Shown piece after piece: positions 16,215 to 25,912 of a DNA stretch of 64,000 bases. A program made the translations under genes and the position numbers. Below the pieces are notes generated by a model, which saw nothing but the letters and a program-made list of their open reading frames with translations, was not told the DNA's origin and searched no databases. The DNA lies in the NCBI GenBank assembly GCA_946480465.1, contig CAMLJY010000013.1, positions 58,917-122,916 on the forward strand, written 5' to 3'. Each line of letters starts with the position of its first letter. Position 1 is the stretch's first letter. The DNA is from an uncultured Burkholderiales bacterium (GTDB lineage Bacteria > Pseudomonadota > Gammaproteobacteria > Burkholderiales > Burkholderiaceae).

Positions 16215-17239
16215 CACTTGCAGGCGGGCGGCGCGTCGGCCGCGTTCACGCCCCTGCACAGCTCGGCCTTGCCGATGTGGCCGGCCTTGATGACGACGTC
16301 GAGGTTGGCGCGGGTGATGGGCACGGCCTTCAGGAACATCGCGTCCATGGTCAGCTTCTTCTCGCCGCCGGACCACTTGGTGGCGCCGGCCACCGGCTTG
16401 GCCGCGGCCATCTGCAGCGCGGCCTTCGCGGCCTCGCGGCCGAGGTCGCGCGCGTCCTTCCACACGGAGACCGTCTGCGTGCCCAGCGCCACGCGGTTCA
16501 GCGCCGCATGGTCACCGTCCTGGCCGGAGACCGGCACGCCCTTCAGGCCGCGCGCGGACAGCGCCGCAATCACGCCGCCGGCCGTGCCGTCGTTGCTGGC
16601 GACCACCGCATCCACCTTGCCGCCGTTGCGGGTGAGGATCTGCTCCATGTTGCGCTGCGCCACCTCCGGCTTCCAGCCCTCGGTGTACTCCTCGCCGACG
16701 ATCTTGATGTCGCCCTTCTTGATGGCGGCCTCGAGCACCTCCTGCTGGCCGGCGCGCAGGAAGTCGGCGTTGGGGTCGGTGGGCGAGCCCTTGATCATCA
16801 CGTAGTTGCCCTTCGGTCTCACCGCGAAGACCCCGCGCGCCTGCGTGCGGCCCACCTCCTTGTTGTCGAAGGTGATGTAGAAGACGCCGGGCGCCTCGAT
16901 CAGGCGGTCATACGCGATGACGGGGATGTTGCGTGCCTTGGCCTTGGCGATGGCGGGCTGGATGGCGTCCTTGTCCATCGCCAGCACGATCAGCACCTTC
17001 GCGCCCTTGGCGATCAGGCTGTCGATGTCGCCCAGCTGCTTCTCCGGCGAGCCGCCCGCATCCGCACTGACGTAGCTCGCGCCGGCCCTGGCCAACTCGT
17101 CCTTGATGGCCTTCTCGTCGGTCTTCCAGCGCTCTTCCTGGAAGTTCGACCAGCTCACGCCCACGGTCTGGGCCTGGGCGCCGAAGGCCGACAGGCCGAC
17201 GAGGGTGGCGGCCAGCAACTGCATGGAAGGGGTTTTCAT
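16214..17239 (-). CDS. xylF: Periplasmic D-xylose-binding protein
   Basis: 341 residues. The ATG at 17239 has AGGAGA seven bases before it and opens a signal peptide ([17 protein letters not shown]). The mature sequence [20 protein letters not shown] is close to the start of XylF/ChvE-type proteins, and [24 protein letters not shown] and [20 protein letters not shown] are further XylF landmarks. It captures xylose for the XylH/XylG pair encoded next. It follows the giant cytochrome gene by 89 bases on the same strand and may belong to the same transcript or have its own promoter. Confidence 0.9.
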   Translation of the reverse strand: MKTPSMQLLAATLVGLSAFGAQAQTVGVSWSNFQEERWKTDEKAIKDELARAGASYVSADAGGSPEKQLGDIDSLIAKGAKVLIVLAMDKDAIQPAIAKAKARNIPVIAYDRLIEAPGVFYITFDNKEVGRTQARGVFAVRPKGNYVMIKGSPTDPNADFLRAGQQEVLEAAIKKGDIKIVGEEYTEGWKPEVAQRNMEQILTRNGGKVDAVVASNDGTAGGVIAALSARGLKGVPVSGQDGDHAALNRVALGTQTVSVWKDARDLGREAAKAALQMAAAKPVAGATKWSGGEKKLTMDAMFLKAVPITRANLDVVIKAGHIGKAELCRGVNAADAPPACK

Positions 17240-17328
17240 GACAGGTCTCCTGATGGTTGGATGTGGGGAGGGCCGGCGCGCAGCGTGGGCCGGGCACCGA
17301 AATCGGTCAAGGGCACGGGACGAAGACC

Positions 17329-20300
17329 TCATCGCGAGGCTTGCCGTGGAGCTTCGCCAGCGGCAACCGGCGCCGCCGCCGCGGCACTGCTGTCGTCCAA
17401 TGAACGCAGGTATTCCACCAGCGCCGCGCGGTCCGCCGCCGACAAGGCCTGCGTACCGCCGTGCCCGGCCTGGAACACGTCGCGCAGCGTCGCGGCCTGG
17501 CCGTTGTGGAAGAAGGACCGGGCGGTCCACAGCCCGTAGAGCGTGGGCGTGTCGATGCCTGCACCAGCCAGCGCCTGCCCGATGCCCTGGCCGGACGAGG
17601 CCTGGATCGTGCCGACGTCGTGCCGCCGGCCGTCGCGCAGCGTGGCACCGGCATGGCAGGTGGCGCATTGCATCGCGCCGAAGAGCTGCTGGCCGCGCAG
17701 CGCCGCCGCGCTGAGGCTGCCGTCCGCCTGGCGAGCCGGACTGCGGCCGTGGCGCGCCAGAGACCCGAGGTAGGCCGCGAGGTCATCCAGGTCACGGCTG
17801 AGCCCGGCCTTGGGCGCGCCCAGCGGCTCCGACGCCGCCGCGAAATCGGCATTGCTCATGAAGCCGGCGCCGCCGAAGGCGCCGCGGATGTCGTGCTCGA
17901 AGTCCTGCACTTCGTCGAAGTTGGCGCTCCAGTGCACGCGGCCATGGCCCAGGCCCTGGCGGCCCAGCAGGCTGGGGGTGCGGCGCAGCCCCTCGCCGCG
18001 CTGCGTGAAGTCCCACACCATGCCGTCGTCGCCGCCATCGGCATGGCAGCTGGCGCAGGACATGTAGTTGTCGCGGCTCATGCGCCGGTCTGCCGCGTTG
18101 TAGAACAGCCGCTTGCCGCGCAGCACCGCCTCGGGCAGCGGCTCGGTGGCCACCGCGGCCACCGTCGCCAGCGGCCGCGCGGCGAAGGACTGCGCCGACA
18201 GCACCGCGGCGATGTCGTACACCCCCACTGTGCGGCCGAGGAAGTTGTTGACGAAGAGGCGCTGGCGCCGCGCGTCGACGTACAGGCCGTGCGGCGCCCG
18301 GTCGGTCTGGATCTCGCCGCGCACGGAGCGGTTGCCGGCATCGACGATCGCGACGCGGTTGCCCTCCATCTGCGCGACGAACAGGAGGTCGCCGTGCGGC
18401 GACCAGGCTGCCGCGCGTGCCGGCGCCCGGTCGTTGAAGTCGAGCTGCTCCGCGAACAGCTCGGCCGCGGCCGGCTGCAGCGCGATCTGCGACACGATGG
18501 AGCGCACGGTGGTGTCGTGTTCCAGCGGCCGGCCGTCGCGGAACAGGCCGCCGACGATGTTGTCCTTCTTCGACGGCAGCGCGGCCCGCCGGCCGTCCGG
18601 CGAGATGACAACCTGATGCAGGTAGTTCGGCACGCCGCGGGCGCGGTTCTCGGCGTCCACGGTGGTCCGGTCGACGCGCAGCGCGACGGTCTGCCGCAGC
18701 GCCAGCGACCGGCCCTGCGCGCCGATCGACACGCGGTGCACCTCGCCGCGGTCCATGCGCGAGCGGAAGCGGGTCACCAGGGCCTGCGTCGAATCGGCGG
18801 CAACTGCGATGCCGCGCACATCCTCCGTTAGCGGCACGGCGGCGCGGGTCGCCCCGCTGGCCGGGTCGAAGCTCATCAAGCTGGAGTGCCCCTCCAGCGT
18901 CACCAGGCCCGCCTGCCCGTCCGGCGTGAACACGATGCCGTGCGGCGCGCTACCGTAGGGCAGCGGCACGCGGGCCGACACGTGGCCATCGGCCGGGCGC
19001 AGCGCGACCAGTTGGTCTTCACCCTGCACGGTGACCCACACCCGCCCGTCCGGCCCCACCGCGACGGTGCGCGGCTCGGCACCGACCCGCGTCTCCCAGG
19101 CCTTCGCGAGCGTGGCGGCGTCGATGGCGGTGACCGTGCCGCTGTCCGGGTTGACGCTGTAGACCTGCGCCGCGTCCCCCGTGATGTTGCTGCTGTGCGT
19201 GGGCGCCAGCGCGGTGCGTGGGTGGATCACCGTGCGGTGGAACGAATGGGTGGCCTCCGCTCCGTCGGCCATGCGCACCGTCAGCACCACCGTGTAGTGG
19301 CCGGGCGCCTTGAAGCGGTGCGTGGCCCGCGGCGTGCTCGAGAAGCCGGTGCGCGGCGTGCCGTCGCCGAAGTTCCAGCGGTACCGGGCGCCGGGGCGTG
19401 CCAGCTCGGCGAGGTCGAAGCGCGCCAGCGCGTTCACGTGAAGGATCTGCGCACTGGCCGGTTCGGCGATGCGAGGCGCGGCCCGGACGCCGGCCGCTGA
19501 CTTTGCAGGTTGGGGAGCGGCGTGCGGGCCGGTGCCGAACTGCGCGTGGAACGCGCTGGCGATGGCATTGCCCGCGTAGTCGCGCAGGCCACCGGCGGGC
19601 ACGATCACTTCGTAGGTCGTGTCGGGCGCCAGCGGCGCGTCCGGCGCGAAGTTCACGAGGCCCAGCTGCACGCTGTAGGTGCCGGCCAGGGGCGCGCCAC
19701 CGCGTGGACGCACGATGAAGCTGGCCGGGCCGATGCTCTCGGGCAGGATGTTGTCGCTGAGCGCGATGCCGATGCGCGAGCTCGTCGCCTGGTGGCGCGC
19801 GCCATCCCGCGGCGACACCTGCCGCACCTGGGGCGGCGTGGTGTCCGGCCGGCGGTCGTGCACGATGAAGCCGCTGCCGTTGCCGTGGTCGTTGCCGATG
19901 AAGGCGACGTTGCCCATCGGGGTCACCTGGCCGTGGTCCGAATGGCGCGCCTGCTCGGAGCCTTCGGGAAACAGGCCGCCCTGGCCGACCTGCCGGTGCT
20001 GCAGCGGGTCGCTCACGTCCACCTTGTGCAGCTTTTCCTGCGCGCCCTGGAACACGAACTGGTCCTGCGTGGCGCAGTACAGCTGCTCGTCCGCCTGCAG
20101 CCGCTTGTCCTGCGCGACGAAGCGCGCCGGGTCGCCGAGGTCGTAGCTGAACATGCGCGCGCCGCGGCCGCGCACGGAGCCGTAGAGCGTTCGGCCATCG
20201 AAGCAAGTGGCGTAGTAGAACGGCAGCGCGCCCACCGTGTCGAGCAGCCGCGGGTTCAGCGGGTCGGAGATGTCCAGGCTGGCCAGCCCTGAGGCCGCTT

Positions 20301-21063
20301 CCATCGAGCTGAGCACCAGGTGGTTGCCCAGCGTGAAGATGGGGCCGACGCGGAAGCCGCCCAGTTCGCCGGTGGGCACCGGGTTCGGCCGGCCCTCGCC
20401 ACGGTCGGCGAGCATGGGTTTCGCGGGATCGCGCGCGTCGACGATGTACATGCCGTCTTCGGCCGAGGCCACGTACACATAGGGGGCCTGCCACCACAGC
20501 TGCCAGGTCACGTTGGAATAGTCGCCACCGTGCACGGTGGGCAGGGCCAGCTTGCTCACCTGGCGGATGTCGTTGACGTCGGTGAAGTCCCAGAACTCGA
20601 TGCCGCGCGTGCTGGGCACGACGATGAGCTGGCGCCCGCCGATCGTCGCCTGGCCGATGGCGTGCGGCTCGCGGAACTCGGCGGTGCGGCCGGTCGGCTC
20701 GTAGATCTTCTTCACCAGCCGCGGGCTGCGCGGGTTGGAGACGTCGTAGACCAGGAAGCCGCCAGGCGGATGCCCGCTGTCGGGCGCGAACATCACGACG
20801 AAATAGCCGTTCAGCATCAGGCCCACGTTGGTGCCGAAGTCCTTGCGGCCGGGATGGCGGAACGGCATGTCGCCATCGGCCGCGCCGGGCGCGCTCTCGG
20901 TCCGGATCATCGCGATCGGCTGGAACAGCTCGGCCTCGGTGTAGGCCAGGTTGCCCAGCCCGGGGCCAGGGCGAGGCCCTGCCGGACGGTCCGCTGAGCC
21001 GGCCGAGACATGGGCCAGCAGGACCAGCACGCTCGACAAGGCCAGCGCAGCCCGACGGGCCAT
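17329..21063 (-). CDS. Giant exported beta-propeller protein with PKD domain and di-haem cytochrome
   Basis: 1244 residues from the ATG at 21063, which opens a signal peptide ([20 protein letters not shown]); upstream codons are open but lack family sequence. The parts in order are: a propeller built of LVIVD-like repeats (about 40-410; [24 protein letters not shown]), an SbsA-like Ig module (about 430-530; [13 protein letters not shown]), a PKD module (about 570-640; [14 protein letters not shown]), a second YVTN-type propeller (about 650-970) and a C-terminal cytochrome with two CXXCH haem sites (CASCH near 1000, CATCH near 1133) like MauG/cytochrome c peroxidases. It is probably periplasmic or surface-exposed and redox active. 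Its place between glycoside hydrolases and the xylose importer is unexplained; no lytic polysaccharide monooxygenase was seen. Confidence 0.75.
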   Translation of the reverse strand: MARRAALALSSVLVLLAHVSAGSADRPAGPRPGPGLGNLAYTEAELFQPIAMIRTESAPGAADGDMPFRHPGRKDFGTNVGLMLNGYFVVMFAPDSGHPPGGFLVYDVSNPRSPRLVKKIYEPTGRTAEFREPHAIGQATIGGRQLIVVPSTRGIEFWDFTDVNDIRQVSKLALPTVHGGDYSNVTWQLWWQAPYVYVASAEDGMYIVDARDPAKPMLADRGEGRPNPVPTGELGGFRVGPIFTLGNHLVLSSMEAASGLASLDISDPLNPRLLDTVGALPFYYATCFDGRTLYGSVRGRGARMFSYDLGDPARFVAQDKRLQADEQLYCATQDQFVFQGAQEKLHKVDVSDPLQHRQVGQGGLFPEGSEQARHSDHGQVTPMGNVAFIGNDHGNGSGFIVHDRRPDTTPPQVRQVSPRDGARHQATSSRIGIALSDNILPESIGPASFIVRPRGGAPLAGTYSVQLGLVNFAPDAPLAPDTTYEVIVPAGGLRDYAGNAIASAFHAQFGTGPHAAPQPAKSAAGVRAAPRIAEPASAQILHVNALARFDLAELARPGARYRWNFGDGTPRTGFSSTPRATHRFKAPGHYTVVLTVRMADGAEATHSFHRTVIHPRTALAPTHSSNITGDAAQVYSVNPDSGTVTAIDAATLAKAWETRVGAEPRTVAVGPDGRVWVTVQGEDQLVALRPADGHVSARVPLPYGSAPHGIVFTPDGQAGLVTLEGHSSLMSFDPASGATRAAVPLTEDVRGIAVAADSTQALVTRFRSRMDRGEVHRVSIGAQGRSLALRQTVALRVDRTTVDAENRARGVPNYLHQVVISPDGRRAALPSKKDNIVGGLFRDGRPLEHDTTVRSIVSQIALQPAAAELFAEQLDFNDRAPARAAAWSPHGDLLFVAQMEGNRVAIVDAGNRSVRGEIQTDRAPHGLYVDARRQRLFVNNFLGRTVGVYDIAAVLSAQSFAARPLATVAAVATEPLPEAVLRGKRLFYNAADRRMSRDNYMSCASCHADGGDDGMVWDFTQRGEGLRRTPSLLGRQGLGHGRVHWSANFDEVQDFEHDIRGAFGGAGFMSNADFAAASEPLGAPKAGLSRDLDDLAAYLGSLARHGRSPARQADGSLSAAALRGQQLFGAMQCATCHAGATLRDGRRHDVGTIQASSGQGIGQALAGAGIDTPTLYGLWTARSFFHNGQAATLRDVFQAGHGGTQALSAADRAALVEYLRSLDDSSAAAAAPVAAGEAPRQASR

Positions 21064-21365
21064 CGATCTCGTTTTCTGCGCCAGCGGCAGGCCGGTGCGG
21101 TGCAGGCAGTTCATCGGGCAATCGGAATGGAGACAGGTGCCGCGCGAAGCGCGCGGCGAGCATGGTTTGGCAATAAATCCGGGCACGTCTACCCGGGTGA
21201 ACGCGGGCATGGCCTTCAGGAAGGTCGGCTCGGTGGCTTCAAGGCTGAGACCGCGCACTGCGCGCGCGCAATGTGGCGGAGCCAGGCGCTGCCACCGCTT
21301 GCACCACAGCGCACACCATTCCGAGTGCGCCCCATCGGGCGAGCACCTGAGCAGCACCTGAGCCA
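21064..21365. other. Intergenic region between GH42 gene and propeller-cytochrome gene
   Basis: 302 bases. An 11-bp unit AGCACCTGAGC is repeated twice in tandem (21343-21364) directly after the GH42 stop. AATAAATCCGGGCACGTCT (from about 21172) is the only AT-rich spot and could be part of a promoter for the minus-strand gene below. The shared motif of the fucose and receptor operons was not found here. No clear terminator hairpin with a T-run was seen. Confidence 0.5.
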
Positions 21366-23426
21366 TCACGGCGCCTGCAGCAGCTCGGCACCCATGGGGG
21401 CCAGCTTCATCGTGCCGGTCCAGGTCTGGCCGCTGAGCAGGCCTTTCATGGTGCCTTTGATCGCCACCTCCGTGGCCTCACCCGTGGTGTTGACGTAATA
21501 GGCACGCCCCTGCACCTCGCGCGCGATCACCCCCTCGGGCGTGGCCGGGCCCGGCTTGATGCCCAGGCTGGGGTACAGGTGGCGCAGCAGCGCGCCCATC
21601 ACCTCGGGCTGGGCGACGGTGCCCACGTAGTACGCACGGCCCTTGCCGAAGCGGTTGACGGTGACGGCGGGCACCTTGTCCTCGGTGTTGGTGAAGCGCG
21701 CCAGCACCTCGGCGGTGGAAGGCTCCAGCACCTCGATGAAGCCGTTGTCGCCCTTGGCCACCACGCCCGCGATGGCGGTCTCCACCTTGCCGGCGTTGTA
21801 GAACTCGGCAGTGCGCAAGCCGAACACGTCGGTCAGGCCGCCGGGCAGCGGCGTGCTGTGCCATTGGTTGTTGTCGTTCACCTTGGCCGACTGGGCGGTC
21901 ATGATGACGGTGCCGCCTTCTTCCACGTACTTGCGCAGCTTGGCCGTGCTGGCCGAGTCCAGCAGGTACATGCCCGGCAGCACCACCAGCTTGTAGCGGT
22001 TCAGGTCCTCGTAACTGAGCTTGATGACGGCCGCATCGACGTTGTCGCGGAACAGCGGTGCATACACCCCATGGGCCTGCTTGTGGTAGCCCGGGTTGAT
22101 GTAGGGCAGCACGCTGTTGGACATCCCCTTCGGCGGGTAATTCGCCATGTTGTTGTCAAAGGAGTAGGCGATGGCCACCTTCGGTTCGTGCATGCGCGGG
22201 AAACCCAGCTTCTCGAGCTGCGCAAACTCCCTGGCGATGGTGGCGAACTCGTCCACCTTCCACGAGGCGCGATCATCGTGGTCGATCAGGCCGAACAGCG
22301 CCTGCTCTTCACCGCCGTGGTGGCTGTGCCAGGTCCACGGCATCACTGCCGCCGCACCCAGGGCCAGGCCCACGTGGGCCCACATGCGCGAGCGTCCCTT
22401 GGTGCCGTAGTAGCCGGTGCCGCCAGCAGTGAATTCCACAAACCAGATCGGCGCCTTCAGGCCGCCGCGCATCATGGTGGCGTGGAAAGAAGCCGTCATG
22501 GCGTCGCCCGGATAGAAGCCCAGCCCACCGTAGCTCACGTAGTCGCGGTAGCTGCCCAGCATGTCGAAGCCCTTGCGCCAAGCCTCGTCCCACAGGTTGG
22601 AGATGGAGGGCTTGTCGGGCGTGTGCTTGCGGCGCAGGCTGTCCAGGTCGCGCAGCACATCGATGTTGGCGTCAGACCAGAAGCGCCGCATGTCCAGGTA
22701 GCGCTCATAAGGCGTGGGGCCATCCATGTAGGGCAGGCGCACTTCGTCCCAGGTGTTGATGCGGCGCGACCACCGCTGGGTGGCCCAGGCCTTGTTCAAC
22801 GCCTCGATGCTGCCGTACTTCTTCTGCAGCCAGCCGATGAAGCGCTTGCGATCGGCCTCTGAGTACGAGACCATGCCGTTGCCGATCTCGTTGTTGTAGC
22901 CGATGGCAAACAGGGCCGGATGCTTGGCATAGCGCGACAGCATCTTGTCGGCCAGGCGGTGCAGCAGGCGGCGGTAGTCCGGGTCGGCCACGTTGTCCAT
23001 GTAGCGCTCGGCCGGGTCCAGCCTGGTCCCGGCCTGGTTGACGATGGACACACCGGGGTACTTGTGGTGCATCCACACCGGGGCCGGCTGGCCAGGTATG
23101 TCCAGCAGCACCTTCAAGCCGGCCGCGTGCATGCGGTCCATGATCCAGTCGGTCAGGCGAAAGTCGAACTTGCCCTCCTGGGGTTCGAACGAATCCCAGG
23201 ACAGGTCGCCGAAGCGCACGACCTTCATGCCGGCGGCATTCATGCGCGCGATGTCGTGCACGATTTGCTCGCGCGTGCGGTCATAGGGTTGGTAATTGGT
23301 GCCGACGAAGAGCTGGCCGGCGCCGGGCCAGTCGGGGCGGTTGTCGGCGATCTCGGCGTGCGCCGTCACAGGACCGAGCGCGGCCAGGGCCAGGCCGCAA
23401 GCGATGAGGGTGGTTCTCAATGTCAT
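21366..23426 (-). CDS. Exported GH42 beta-galactosidase
   Basis: 686 residues. The ATG at 23426 opens a signal peptide (LIACGLALAALGPVTAHA). The mature part has the GH42 barrel beginning LFVGTNYQPYDRTREQ, with SWDSFEPQEGKFDF. The acid/base glutamate is in IGYNNEIGNG and the probable nucleophile in WFVEFTAGGTG. A trimerisation-like domain (NVDAAVIKLSYEDLNRYKLV) and a small C-terminal beta domain follow. GH42 enzymes release terminal beta-linked galactose, here perhaps from the Gal-Xyl side chains of xyloglucan after defucosylation. The export signal is notable, since many GH42 enzymes are cytoplasmic. It follows the fucosidase gene by 163 bases. Confidence 0.85.
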   Translation of the reverse strand: MTLRTTLIACGLALAALGPVTAHAEIADNRPDWPGAGQLFVGTNYQPYDRTREQIVHDIARMNAAGMKVVRFGDLSWDSFEPQEGKFDFRLTDWIMDRMHAAGLKVLLDIPGQPAPVWMHHKYPGVSIVNQAGTRLDPAERYMDNVADPDYRRLLHRLADKMLSRYAKHPALFAIGYNNEIGNGMVSYSEADRKRFIGWLQKKYGSIEALNKAWATQRWSRRINTWDEVRLPYMDGPTPYERYLDMRRFWSDANIDVLRDLDSLRRKHTPDKPSISNLWDEAWRKGFDMLGSYRDYVSYGGLGFYPGDAMTASFHATMMRGGLKAPIWFVEFTAGGTGYYGTKGRSRMWAHVGLALGAAAVMPWTWHSHHGGEEQALFGLIDHDDRASWKVDEFATIAREFAQLEKLGFPRMHEPKVAIAYSFDNNMANYPPKGMSNSVLPYINPGYHKQAHGVYAPLFRDNVDAAVIKLSYEDLNRYKLVVLPGMYLLDSASTAKLRKYVEEGGTVIMTAQSAKVNDNNQWHSTPLPGGLTDVFGLRTAEFYNAGKVETAIAGVVAKGDNGFIEVLEPSTAEVLARFTNTEDKVPAVTVNRFGKGRAYYVGTVAQPEVMGALLRHLYPSLGIKPGPATPEGVIAREVQGRAYYVNTTGEATEVAIKGTMKGLLSGQTWTGTMKLAPMGAELLQAP

Positions 23427-23589
23427 GGTCTTCGGGGATCGTTCGGCGGCCCGGGGGTCCGCACAGTCGTCAGTGGCGGGCCACCAGCCCAATCGCAGGG
23501 CGCGCGGTGAAATGCAGCGAGCACCTGCAGCCCATGGCATGCCGAGCAGGATGCGGTGCAGATGGGCCATGTCGCAGGCTCCGCTGCGA

Positions 23590-25905
23590 TCAATCGGCTG
23601 GTGCGGGAATGACCGACAGCTCCGCCGCGCTCGCCCAGCCGCTGTTCCAGACCGATTGCAGGGCAGTGAAGCGGAAGTAGCGCGCCTTCGTTGGCGTGAA
23701 GCGCACCTGCTGCAGGTCTGGGTTGTTGTGGACGTTGTGGAACCGGCCACGCTCGACCGCCGTGACCCAGTTCGCGCCGTCCTCGCTGGCCTCGAAACTG
23801 AAGTGCTCCACGGTGCCGTTGACCACGCCGTCCTGCCGCGGCAGGTAGACCATGCCCGCGATGCGGTGCACCTGGCCCATGTCCACCGTGATGCTGTGCG
23901 GCATCTTCAGGTCAGCGCCCCAGCGGCTGTGCCAGTAGGTGCTGGAATCACCGTCGATGGCCAGGGCCGCGCCGTTGCGCCCTTGCACCGTTTCCTCGCT
24001 GTCCACGGCCAACACCTTCCAGCCGTGCGGCGACAGGCCGGCGAAGTTGCGGGTGCCGATCACGCCCAGCCGGCCGTCGGGCATCACGCGGGCGGCCTTG
24101 ACGAGGCCACTTCCTTGAAGCGTTATCGGCCCGGCATAGGCCGGCGAATGGGGGGTGGGTGCCGTGCCGTCGGTGGTGTAGACGATGGTGCCGCCGGCCG
24201 GGTGGCTGATGCGCACGCTGCCGCTCGGCTCGCGGTCGGCAATGGCCGGCGGCAGCAGATCGACCGACTGTTTGTACAGCGCCACTTCCGCGATGGTGGG
24301 CTGCAGGCGCGCACCGGTGATGCGAAGGCGCACGCTGTCCGTGCTGACCGGCGCGGCCAGGCGGATGAGCCGGCGGTAGCCCACCGTCGTCCTGGCCTCG
24401 TTGGCGAGGGTCTGCGCCGCCACCCAGGCCTGGCCGTTCCAGGTGTCGATGGCGAAGGACTCGATGCGCTGGCCGCGGTGGTCCACCGCCTCCTGCAGCG
24501 AGACGACGTCGAAGGTCGTGCGCCGGAGCAGCGAGAGCACCAGGGTGCCGTCGGTGCGGCCGGGCGCGGCCTCCCACCAGCTGTCCAGGCTGCCATCGAG
24601 CGCCGCGGCAGCCCGGCGCTTAGGCGCCGCATGGTCGGCGCTCACCCGGGCGCCTGCCGCGAGATTGCGCTTGAAGGTCTCGCTCACGATCTCGGCCATC
24701 TGGCCCAGCGCCTGCATCTGGTCGTCGGGCACCAGTCCGCGGTTGTCGGGCGACAGGTTGAGGATGAGGTTGCCGTTGCGGCCGGTGGAGGCGTAGAAGA
24801 TGTCGACCAGCTGCGTCACCGGGCGCGGCCGCTTGTCCCGGGCCCAGAACCAGGCGCCGTTGGCGAGCAGGGTGACGTTGGTCTCGGCCGGGTACCACCA
24901 CAGGTGCGAGCCGGGCTTGAGCTGCGCCCGGCCGCCCAGGTCGCCGCCCTGCCAGTCTGGCCAGTCGAACTTCTCGGGCGCCTTGGGCAGCGGGATCACG
25001 CTCCATTCGGTGGTGCGGCCATAGCCGCTTTCCGAGCCCACCCACCGCACGTCCGGGCCCTTGCCCATGATCACCGCGTTCGGCTGCAGGCTGCGGATCA
25101 GGTGGTACCAGGCGGCGTAGTCGTAGGTCTCGGACACGCTGGGATCGGGGTTCGCGCCGTCGAACCACACCTCGTGCACCGGGCCGTACTCGGTGAGCAG
25201 TTCGTAGAGCTGGTTCAGGAAATAGCGGTTGTAGTCGTTGACCTCGTAGCTCAAGGACTTGAAGCCCGGTGTCGGCGCGCGGCCCTTCGACGGGTCGCTC
25301 TTGAAGTGAGCGGGGTCGGTGGGGATGGTGGACCTCCGCTTCGGGCTGCCATTGCCGTAGTAGCCCGCAGGGTTCTTCGGGTTGGTCTTGAGCTGATAGA
25401 GGTCCGCGGGCGAGAGGTAGATGCCCAGCTTGACGCCGCCGGCACGTGCGGCATCGGCCACCTCGCGCACGAGGTCGCCCTGGCCGCCGCGCCAGGGGCT
25501 GGCGGCCGCGGAGTGGCCGGAGTACCGCGTCGGCCACATCGAGAAGCCGTCGTGGTGCTTGGCCACCAGCACGAGCAACTTGCCATCGAGCTGCTTTACC
25601 GCACGCAACCATTGCCTGGCGTCCAGTGCGGTGGGGTTGAAGATGGCGGGATCCTCCTTGCCGCTGCCCCACTCCACCTCGTTGAAGGTGTTGACGCCGA
25701 AATGCAGGAAAAAGGTGCGCTCGAGCCGCATCCATGCGCTCTGGTTGGGCCGCGGCAGCACCTTGGCGGCCTTCTCGACGATGACGGCCTCGGAGTCGCC
25801 CGACTCGATGATGTGCTCGTGGGCGTACGGAATCGGCGTGGCGGCACGCGCGGAAGCGGCAATCACCAGGCCCACGGCCAGTGCGATGGATGCGGTTCTT
25901 CTCAC
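23590..25905 (-). CDS. Exported GH29 alpha-L-fucosidase with C-terminal beta-sandwich domain
   Basis: 771 residues from the GTG at 25905, seven bases after the GH9 stop, opening a signal peptide (IALAVGLVIAASARA). The GH29 barrel runs from about 55 to 390. It shows FLHFGVNTFNEVEWGSG, LLVLVAKHHDGFSMWPT and the nucleophile Asp249 in EVWFDGANPD. The segment with TVDMGQVHRIAGMVYLPRQD and RYFRFTAL near the C-terminus is an F5/8-type (CBM32-like) domain; a second sandwich lies between. The enzyme removes terminal L-fucose, as found on the galactose of plant xyloglucan. The released sugar fits the fucose importer and oxidation operon in the same window. The position of the acid/base residue was not determined. 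Confidence 0.9.
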   Translation of the reverse strand: MRRTASIALAVGLVIAASARAATPIPYAHEHIIESGDSEAVIVEKAAKVLPRPNQSAWMRLERTFFLHFGVNTFNEVEWGSGKEDPAIFNPTALDARQWLRAVKQLDGKLLVLVAKHHDGFSMWPTRYSGHSAAASPWRGGQGDLVREVADAARAGGVKLGIYLSPADLYQLKTNPKNPAGYYGNGSPKRRSTIPTDPAHFKSDPSKGRAPTPGFKSLSYEVNDYNRYFLNQLYELLTEYGPVHEVWFDGANPDPSVSETYDYAAWYHLIRSLQPNAVIMGKGPDVRWVGSESGYGRTTEWSVIPLPKAPEKFDWPDWQGGDLGGRAQLKPGSHLWWYPAETNVTLLANGAWFWARDKRPRPVTQLVDIFYASTGRNGNLILNLSPDNRGLVPDDQMQALGQMAEIVSETFKRNLAAGARVSADHAAPKRRAAAALDGSLDSWWEAAPGRTDGTLVLSLLRRTTFDVVSLQEAVDHRGQRIESFAIDTWNGQAWVAAQTLANEARTTVGYRRLIRLAAPVSTDSVRLRITGARLQPTIAEVALYKQSVDLLPPAIADREPSGSVRISHPAGGTIVYTTDGTAPTPHSPAYAGPITLQGSGLVKAARVMPDGRLGVIGTRNFAGLSPHGWKVLAVDSEETVQGRNGAALAIDGDSSTYWHSRWGADLKMPHSITVDMGQVHRIAGMVYLPRQDGVVNGTVEHFSFEASEDGANWVTAVERGRFHNVHNNPDLQQVRFTPTKARYFRFTALQSVWNSGWASAAELSVIPAPAD

Positions 25906-25912
25906 GATTGAC

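Noticed and set aside
21343..21364. AGCACCTGAGC tandem pair as a regulator site
   Set aside because: Only two copies, no symmetry and no counterpart near the other promoters.
21064..21369. N-terminal extension of the propeller-cytochrome to 21369
   Set aside because: A normal signal peptide begins at the ATG at 21063; the extension would bury it and lacks similarity to the propeller.
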